From: an uncultured Bacilli bacterium
GTDB lineage: Bacteria > Bacillota_I > Bacilli_A > RF39 > UBA660
Reading direction: 5' to 3'
NCBI GenBank assembly: GCA_947630415.1
Contig: CANRHM010000040.1
Coordinates: 1-11,134 of the forward strand
Length of the DNA stretch: 11,134 nucleotides
In this document: positions 6,448 through 11,134 of the stretch, in pieces
Layout of the letters: each line of letters starts with the position of its first letter
Numbering within the stretch: the stretch's first letter is position 1
Translations under genes and position numbers: made by a program
Notes under the pieces: generated by a model
Seen by the model: the letters and a program-made list of their open reading frames with translations, nothing else
Database searches by the model: none
Told to the model about the DNA's origin: nothing

Positions 6448-8462
6448 ACATAATCACAACTACTACATTTGACTTGGTTATTCTTTTGAACTAATGGACT
6501 TCCACAACTAGGACAAAGTTCACCTGTAGGTAAATCCCAAGTTGCAAACTTACATTTTGGATAATGGTCGCATCCATAAAAGACTTTTCCTTTTCTAGTC
6601 TTTCGTTCGATAATATTTCCTTTACAAAGCGGACAAGTAGTAACTACTTTCACTTCTTTTTCTTCTTTTTTTATGTATTTACAGGTTGGATAATTGCTAC
6701 AAGCAACGAATTCTCCATATTTTCCTTTACGAACAACTAAAGGGCTTCCACAATTAGGACATAACTCTCCCGTTTCTTTGGGAGCTACTTTTGACATCGA
6801 ACCAAAGGCTTTTTCAACCATCGGTTCAAATTCATCGTAAAAGGTATGTAATACTTTTAAAGAGTCTTCGTTTCCATCGGCAATTTCATCTAAGTCGCTT
6901 TCCATTTTAGCGGTGTACTCCACATTGATAATATGATCAAAACTTTCTTGTAACTTATCCGTGGTCGTAATACCCATTTCGGTAGGAACAAACTTTTTCT
7001 CTTCTACATGAACGTATCCCCGTTTTTTAATGGTATCGATAATAGTGGCATATGTCGATGGCCTGCCTATTCCTAACTCTTCTAATTCTTTAATCAATTT
7101 AGCTTCAGTATAGCGACTTGGCGGTTGAGTAAAGTGTTGTTTAGCTTCGACTTGATCGGTTTCAAGATGCATCTCTTCTTTCATTTCAGGAAGTGGCTTA
7201 TCTTCGGATGTTTCGTATTTTTCATAGACTTTGCTATAACCATCAAAAACACTTACTTGACCGGTTGCTTTAAAGTGATAATCGTTATTATCTAAGATAA
7301 CGGTCGTTTGATTATATTTCGCATCTTTCATTAAAGAAGCAAGGGCTCTTGCATAGATTAAATCGTAGAGTCTATATTCATCGTTCGATAAATATTTTTT
7401 TACGGAAAGTGGTGTTCTTAAAATACTGGTAGGTCGAATCGCTTCATGGGCATCTTGTACATTTTCTGTCTTCTTCGTTGTTTTTATATAACCAATATAC
7501 TCTTTTCCGAAATTCTCTTCGATGTAATGAAAAGTACTTCCAATAAATTCGTCGGATAAACGAATGGAATCGGTACGCATATAAGTAATAAGTCCTACGG
7601 TCTCATTTTCCAAATCGATCCCTTCGTATAACTTTTGGGCAATCATCATGGTTTTTCTTGCTGGAAATCCCAACTTAGTAGAGGCTTCTTGTTGCAAAGT
7701 CGAGGTAATAAAAGGAGGTCTTGCTTTACGTGCTTTTAATTTCGATTCTACTTCTAAAACCGTATAGTCTTTATCTAGTTGGGAAACAATTTCATCGGCT
7801 TCTTCTTTAGTTTTAATTTCTAACTTTTTCTTTTTGTATTCGAATAACTCTGCTTCAAAATCATCGAAAGTCGATGTAATGGTCCAGTACTCTTCTTTTT
7901 GGAAGGCTTCAATTTCTCGTTCCCTATCAACAATTAATTTTAAAGCGACACTTTGAACACGTCCTGCACTCTTTCCTCCCGTTTTACTTTGCATTAAACG
8001 ACTTAGACGGAAACCAATAATACGGTCTAAAATACGACGTGTCTCTTGAGAACGTACTAAATTAGTATCAATTTTACGGGTATGATTAAAAGCATCAATG
8101 ACTTTATCTTTGGTAATCTCGTGAAACAAAACCCGTTCATATTGTTTATCTTTAATTCCTAAAGCTTCTTTTAAATGCCAAGAAATCGCTTCTCCTTCAC
8201 GGTCAGGGTCGGTTGCAAGATAAACTTTATCACTTTCCGTTACGGCTTTCTTTAAATCTTTTACGAGTTTGGCTTTGCCATTAATTAAAACATAATCTGG
8301 TTCAAAGTTTTTATCGACATCGACTCCGAGTCCAAATTTACCTTTGGTTGAAAGATCTCTAATATGTCCTTTACTCGATACCACCTTGTAACCTTTTCCT
8401 AGATATTTCTCAATGGTCTTGCTTTTACTAGGAGACTCCACGATGACTAAATTTTCTTTCAT
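6435..8462 (-). CDS. topA: DNA topoisomerase I (type IA)
   Basis: Relaxes negative supercoils by transient cleavage of one strand through a tyrosine. The 675-residue length is close to B. subtilis TopA (about 690). The TOPRIM domain begins at residue 4 (LVIVESPSKSKTIEKYLG, Glu9) and carries the metal-binding DPDREGE at 85-91. The active site GLITYMRTDS has Tyr294 and Arg296. SAGRVQSVALKLIVDRE (165-181) and LGIGRPSTYATII belong to the core DNA-binding region. Three zinc ribbons end the protein from about residue 570: CPNC...CSNYPTC, CPLC...CDHYPKC and CPSC...CSSC, each with four cysteines. ATG 8462 is preceded by AAAGGG and by a TTGACA promoter. Position next to rnhB and rbgA follows Bacillus order, but dprA and trmFO, its usual flanking genes, are absent. 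The core is complete and should be active. Confidence 0.98.
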   Translation of the reverse strand: MKENLVIVESPSKSKTIEKYLGKGYKVVSSKGHIRDLSTKGKFGLGVDVDKNFEPDYVLINGKAKLVKDLKKAVTESDKVYLATDPDREGEAISWHLKEALGIKDKQYERVLFHEITKDKVIDAFNHTRKIDTNLVRSQETRRILDRIIGFRLSRLMQSKTGGKSAGRVQSVALKLIVDREREIEAFQKEEYWTITSTFDDFEAELFEYKKKKLEIKTKEEADEIVSQLDKDYTVLEVESKLKARKARPPFITSTLQQEASTKLGFPARKTMMIAQKLYEGIDLENETVGLITYMRTDSIRLSDEFIGSTFHYIEENFGKEYIGYIKTTKKTENVQDAHEAIRPTSILRTPLSVKKYLSNDEYRLYDLIYARALASLMKDAKYNQTTVILDNNDYHFKATGQVSVFDGYSKVYEKYETSEDKPLPEMKEEMHLETDQVEAKQHFTQPPSRYTEAKLIKELEELGIGRPSTYATIIDTIKKRGYVHVEEKKFVPTEMGITTTDKLQESFDHIINVEYTAKMESDLDEIADGNEDSLKVLHTFYDEFEPMVEKAFGSMSKVAPKETGELCPNCGSPLVVRKGKYGEFVACSNYPTCKYIKKEEKEVKVVTTCPLCKGNIIERKTRKGKVFYGCDHYPKCKFATWDLPTGELCPSCGSPLVQKNNQVKCSSCDYVKEA

Positions 8463-8486
8463 ATAGACACGCCCTTTCTTTTTTCA

Positions 8487-8515
8487 TTTATACAATAAGT
8501 TAGAATCTTTGTCAA
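8487..8515 (-). promoter_or_regulatory. Promoter of topA
   Basis: TTGACA (8515-8510), 17-base spacer, TATAAA (8492-8487) on the minus strand. Predicted start near 8480 gives a leader of about 18 bases. No clear terminator stands between rnhB and this promoter, so readthrough from rnhB may also supply topA. Confidence 0.82.
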
Positions 8516-8551
8516 ATCTTTCTCTCTATCTATATTATACGAAGAAAGCTT

Positions 8552-9196
8552 TTATTTTACTGAGTCTTTTTTTAATAAATAATCTTTTACGGGTCCAAAG
8601 GTTTTTCGGTGTTGTTCTAAGATACCGTATTTTTGAATCATTTCAATATGTTGTTTGGTGGGATAACCTTTATGTTTTTTAAATCCATACATCGGATACT
8701 TTTGATCTAGTTCAATCATCATATGATCTCTTGTAACTTTTGCTACTACGGACGCGGCGGCAATAGAAATACTTTTGGCATCTCCTTTAATGATCGACGT
8801 CGAAGGCATGGTAAGATGCTCTAATTTCATGGCATCAATTAAAACATGTTCTGGCGTAATCTTACTTTTTTTAATTGCTTCATACATGGCCAGTTTCGTT
8901 GCTTCATAAATGTTTACTTCATCGATCACTTTTTCATCTTTGATTCCAATTCCAACCGATAAAGCATGTTCCATAATATAGGAATAAAAGAGTTCTCTTT
9001 TCTTTTCTGATAACTGTTTGGAATCGGTAAGGCCATCTAGTACAAAATCTTTAGGAAGAATCACACATGCAGTAACAACAGGCCCAATCAAAGGACCTCT
9101 CCCTACTTCATCCACTCCTCCTATAAAATTAACCCCTTTATCCCATAATTCTTTTTCATATTGATATAAATCTATTTTTTCTTTTTCTTTCTTCAT
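8552..9196 (-). CDS. rnhB: Ribonuclease HII
   Basis: Cuts RNA of RNA/DNA hybrids and single ribonucleotides embedded in DNA, starting their removal; cytoplasmic. Product of 214 residues, normal for bacterial RNase HII (B. subtilis has about 255 with a longer N-terminal part). Visible: GGVDEVGRGPLIGPVV with Asp29 and Glu30, LIDAMKL with Asp121, KGDAKSISIAAASVVAKVTRD ending in Asp157 (the conserved metal ligands), and GFKKHKGYPTKQH at 171-183. Start ATG 9196 is preceded by AGGAG (9209-9205) at 8 bases. In-frame ATGs at 9238 and 9220 overlap the promoter (-35 at 9246-9241, -10 at 9224-9219) and would not be in the transcript. Neighbour of rbgA in Bacillus; here one small membrane-protein gene is placed between them. 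Confidence 0.97.
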   Translation of the reverse strand: MKKEKEKIDLYQYEKELWDKGVNFIGGVDEVGRGPLIGPVVTACVILPKDFVLDGLTDSKQLSEKKRELFYSYIMEHALSVGIGIKDEKVIDEVNIYEATKLAMYEAIKKSKITPEHVLIDAMKLEHLTMPSTSIIKGDAKSISIAAASVVAKVTRDHMMIELDQKYPMYGFKKHKGYPTKQHIEMIQKYGILEQHRKTFGPVKDYLLKKDSVK

Positions 9197-9218
9197 AGGT
9201 AACTCTCCTACTTTATTC

Positions 9219-9246
9219 ATTTTAGCAAATTCATACAAAAAGTCAA
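9219..9246 (-). promoter_or_regulatory. Promoter of rnhB
   Basis: TTGACT (9246-9241), 16-base spacer, TAAAAT (9224-9219) on the minus strand. Predicted start near 9212 gives a leader of about 16 bases and rules out the two upstream in-frame ATGs. The -35 box lies 3 bases after the T-tract of the preceding terminator. Confidence 0.75.
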
Positions 9247-9249
9247 ACG

Positions 9250-9271
9250 AAAAAAGAGTTCAAAAAACTCT
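9250..9271 (-). terminator. Terminator of the coiled-coil membrane protein gene
   Basis: Minus-strand stem AGAGTT (9271-9266) and AACTCT (9260-9255), 5-base loop, followed by TTTTT (9254-9250). The first two bases of the stem belong to the stop codon TAG (9272-9270). Confidence 0.72.
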
Positions 9272-9893
9272 ATTTTATCTTTTGCTTAGGATAGTCATCC
9301 GTCATTGGAATATCAATTTCATCGGTTGCTTTTACTACATAATCAAGACAACCATTTAAATAACGATCTGTAAGATCTTTTTTATGATCGATAAGCTCTT
9401 GTTTTTGCTTTGTTAACCCCTCTTTATCTATCTTTAACTTTCGTACTTCTTTTTCCTTATCTTGTTTTAAAGTATACATTGCTTTTAAATCTTTTTCATT
9501 ACGGGTAAGAAAATTAGGGTCATACTGCTTTAAATCTTTTCTAGCTTTCCATTTATCTTTCAAATCGGACCCAATAAAGGCTAATTCACTACCAATTACT
9601 AAAACTCCTACCATCCATGGAAAAGAAAAGGCTTTCAAGGTAATGGTGTAGCCTAAAATAGGAAGCATAATAGCACTAAGAACAATCATATAGAACCAAG
9701 AAAAAGAGGCTTTATTCTTTAAAATGTAGTATTGTTGTTGAGCTTTTTTTAGTTTTACTTCTTTCGCTCTATAAGCTTGTGCTTCTTCCGCTTCCTTTTG
9801 AATGAGCGCATCTTGTTCTTCTATTTGTTGCTCTAATTCTTTAATTTTAGCTTCTTCTTTCATTATTTTTTCTAAATATTCACTGTATTTCAT
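9270..9893 (-). CDS. Coiled-coil protein with two membrane segments, unknown function
   Basis: Not recognised by family. The 207-residue product has an N-terminal charged helix (5-60, rich in Glu, Lys and Gln, coiled-coil-like), a hydrophobic pair at about 64-84 (FSWFYMIVLSAIMLPILGYT) and 90-107 (SFPWMVGVLVIGSELAFIGS), and a second charged helical region from 111 to 175. This gives a membrane hairpin with both long coils probably on the cytoplasmic side, since both flanks are rich in Lys and Arg. No signal peptide or catalytic motif is seen. It might act as a scaffold or sensor, but this is a guess. ATG 9893 has AAAGGAG (9907-9901) 7 bases upstream, and a perfect promoter and a terminator frame the gene, so it is expressed alone. 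In Bacillus rbgA and rnhB are adjacent, so this gene is an insertion in the order. Confidence 0.85.
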   Translation of the reverse strand: MKYSEYLEKIMKEEAKIKELEQQIEEQDALIQKEAEEAQAYRAKEVKLKKAQQQYYILKNKASFSWFYMIVLSAIMLPILGYTITLKAFSFPWMVGVLVIGSELAFIGSDLKDKWKARKDLKQYDPNFLTRNEKDLKAMYTLKQDKEKEVRKLKIDKEGLTKQKQELIDHKKDLTDRYLNGCLDYVVKATDEIDIPMTDDYPKQKIK

Positions 9894-9916
9894 CTAGTTA
9901 CTCCTTTGTATGTTTT

Positions 9917-9944
9917 ATTATAGTATTTTCTTCTTTAATGTCAA
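9917..9944 (-). promoter_or_regulatory. Perfect-consensus promoter of the coiled-coil membrane protein gene
   Basis: TTGACA (9944-9939), 16-base spacer, TATAAT (9922-9917) on the minus strand. The -35 box starts at the base directly after the rbgA stop codon (9947-9945). Predicted start near 9910 gives a leader of about 17 bases. I see no terminator between rbgA and this promoter. Confidence 0.88.
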
Positions 9945-10805
9945 TTATTTTCGGTCAAGGGTAACTGGTCCCAAATAACCTTCTTTTAAATCACGAAGTA
10001 AAATCAGATACACTTTATCGTAATCGGCAAGTCCTCCTTTTAGAAGAGCTCCTCTTTTCTTGGCAATTAAATCTAAGGTTTCTTCGATATTATCAAAATC
10101 AATCGTAACAATTCCATACCGTTCTTTTAATCTTTCAGGGTAAAAGGTATACATTTTTTCTAATATGAAATAGGCAAGTTCATCCAAGTTCAAAATATCT
10201 TCTTTAATCGACGATAAACTTGCTAAAATGTAAGCCTGTTCTTGATTTTTAAATTTAGGTAAGAGAATTCCTGGTGAATCTAAGAGTTCCATATCTTTAT
10301 GAATTCGAATCCAGTTCAAGTTTTTAGTAACGCCTGGTTTATTTCCTACAGAAGTAGCTTTCTTCCCTACTAGTCGGTTAATTAGTGTGCTTTTTCCAAC
10401 ATTAGGAGCTCCAATAATTAAAATACGCATGGCTCTTGGTTTAAGTCCTTTTTGCTTTCTTTTTTCTTCTTGCTCTCTTAGTACTTGCTTACTCTTCTCT
10501 AGTAATTTATCTAAAGATTTATCATGCATCAAATCAAAAGGTAAAACGATATATCCTTTTTTTTCATAATCATGAATAAAAGAATCTGTTATTTCTTTAT
10601 CACAAAGATCATACTTGGTCATAATAAGTATTCGTTTTTTATCTTTTAATAAGTCATCAAAATCCTCTACCTTAGAAGAAATAGGCATTCTAGCATCAAT
10701 CACTTCATAAACCAAATCGATTAAATCCATTTTTTCTCTTATTTCCCGTTTCGTCTTAGCCATATGACCTGGATACCAGTTGATGTTTGTTTTATCTTTA
10801 TTCAT
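9945..10805 (-). CDS. rbgA: Ribosome biogenesis GTPase RbgA (YlqF)
   Basis: Circularly permuted GTPase needed late in assembly of the 50S subunit in Firmicutes. Product of 286 residues (B. subtilis RbgA is 282). The N-terminal signature INWYPGHMAKTKREI (8-22) is typical. GTP-binding motifs occur in permuted order: G4 TKYD (63-66), then G1 GAPNVGKST (132-140), G2 in NKPGVTK (155-161), and G3 DSPG (176-179). The C-terminal RNA-binding domain runs from about 200 and ends GYLGPVTLD. G4 is TKYD instead of the usual NKxD, a tolerated variant in related GTPases. Start ATG 10805 fits the family N-terminus; a TTG at 10820 is less likely. The start overlaps the end of the RhuM-family gene by 8 bases (ATGAATAA), with a weak GGAAGTGG site upstream, so translation may be coupled to that gene. 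No separate promoter was found within the sequence seen. Confidence 0.97.
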   Translation of the reverse strand: MNKDKTNINWYPGHMAKTKREIREKMDLIDLVYEVIDARMPISSKVEDFDDLLKDKKRILIMTKYDLCDKEITDSFIHDYEKKGYIVLPFDLMHDKSLDKLLEKSKQVLREQEEKRKQKGLKPRAMRILIIGAPNVGKSTLINRLVGKKATSVGNKPGVTKNLNWIRIHKDMELLDSPGILLPKFKNQEQAYILASLSSIKEDILNLDELAYFILEKMYTFYPERLKERYGIVTIDFDNIEETLDLIAKKRGALLKGGLADYDKVYLILLRDLKEGYLGPVTLDRK

Positions 10806-11134
10806 TTTTACCACTTCCAATTTCTTTTAATATTTTATCATTTTCAAGAAATTTATCAAAATCTGAAACTAATAATGTGTCTTGCTTTTTTCTAAATTTA
10901 TCATATTCTTTATATGCAAGTTCCTGAGCAACCTTATGAGAAATTTTTCCAGAGTTATGTAATATTTCCCTTCCGTTAAATTGTAAGAAAGCATTCAATT
11001 TTTCAATCCAATCATTCATTGTCATCGCATTATGATTTTCTGCTTGCAATTCAGCATAATCTAAATACATTGTAACAATTCTATTTAAATCTTTTAATTC
11101 TTTTTCCGTTAAATAATTTTTAGCAATATCTACA
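10798..11134 (-). CDS. rhuM: RhuM-family protein, C-terminal end only (start beyond window)
   Basis: The frame is open from the right edge (11134) to TAA at 10798, giving 111 residues; the earlier methionine at 11070 is internal, because coding continues in frame upstream of it as DIAKNYLTEKELKDLNRIVT. This segment, then MYLDYAELQAENHNAMTMND, WIEKLNAFLQFN and ISHKVAQELAYKEYDKFR, matches my memory of the conserved C-terminal end of RhuM proteins (first named from a Salmonella pathogenicity island). These are widespread in accessory DNA, often next to restriction or toxin genes; their biochemical role is unsettled. G+C is about 25% by my count of 10801-11100 (76 of 300), against about 35-38% in a sample of rbgA. 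This suggests recent acquisition. The stop overlaps the rbgA start. Confidence 0.85.
   Translation of the reverse strand, partial: VDIAKNYLTEKELKDLNRIVTMYLDYAELQAENHNAMTMNDWIEKLNAFLQFNGREILHNSGKISHKVAQELAYKEYDKFRKKQDTLLVSDFDKFLENDKILKEIGSGKNE

Noticed and set aside
8518..8548. Inverted repeat CTTTCT / AGAAAG between rnhB and topA, with a TATAAT-like hexamer in the loop
   Set aside because: Stem of only six pairs, 19-base loop and no T-tract, so not a convincing terminator; the hexamer has no -35 partner at the right distance.
10387..10569. Plus-strand open frame of 60 codons
   Set aside because: Antisense shadow of the rbgA P-loop region; the Ser/Leu/Phe-rich product reflects the Lys/Glu-rich codons on the other strand.
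1..11134. CRISPR array, tRNA, rRNA, insertion sequence or retron-like element
   Set aside because: No regular repeats, cloverleaf-like sequence, transposase or reverse transcriptase motif was seen on either strand.

Overview
The window is an AT-rich (roughly 35% G+C), gene-dense piece of bacterial chromosome in which every recognisable gene lies on the minus strand, so transcription runs from right to left. TGG is used for Trp and TGA is not read through, so the code is standard. The order rbgA - rnhB - topA - xerC is the conserved order around these genes in Bacillus (there rbgA-rnhB ... dprA-topA-trmFO-codV). Together with consensus sigma-A promoters and strong Shine-Dalgarno sites, this points to a low-GC Firmicute (Bacilli or Erysipelotrichia-like). 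The exact lineage cannot be fixed from the sequence alone.

Layout in transcription order: (1) 11134-10798, the C-terminal end of a RhuM-family gene, much more AT-rich than its neighbours and overlapping the rbgA start by 8 bases; (2) rbgA, a circularly permuted GTPase of 50S ribosome assembly; (3) an unknown protein with two membrane segments flanked by coiled coils; (4) rnhB, ribonuclease HII; (5) topA, DNA topoisomerase I with three C-terminal zinc ribbons; (6) an unknown 329-residue protein with DUF6273-like motifs; (7) an unknown 313-residue protein translationally overlapping (8) a XerC/CodV-type tyrosine recombinase; (9) tdk, thymidine kinase; (10) an unknown 177-residue protein; (11) ppdK, pyruvate phosphate dikinase, missing its last part beyond the left edge.

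Functionally this is a housekeeping region: ribosome assembly (rbgA), removal of ribonucleotides and R-loops and relief of supercoils (rnhB, topA), chromosome dimer resolution (xerC), thymidine salvage (tdk) and the PEP/pyruvate node of central metabolism (ppdK). The four unknown proteins occupy places where Bacillus has other genes, and the RhuM fragment is the one clear sign of accessory DNA.

The most distinctive feature is the intergenic architecture. Eight sigma-A-like promoters can be read. Terminator hairpins sit on or just after stop codons, and the next -35 box lies 1 to 4 bases past the hairpin or T-tract, or even inside the hairpin. Most predicted leaders are only about 13-18 bases long. 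There is no gap above 300 bases. I see no CRISPR array, tRNA, rRNA, insertion sequence or obvious novel defence system.
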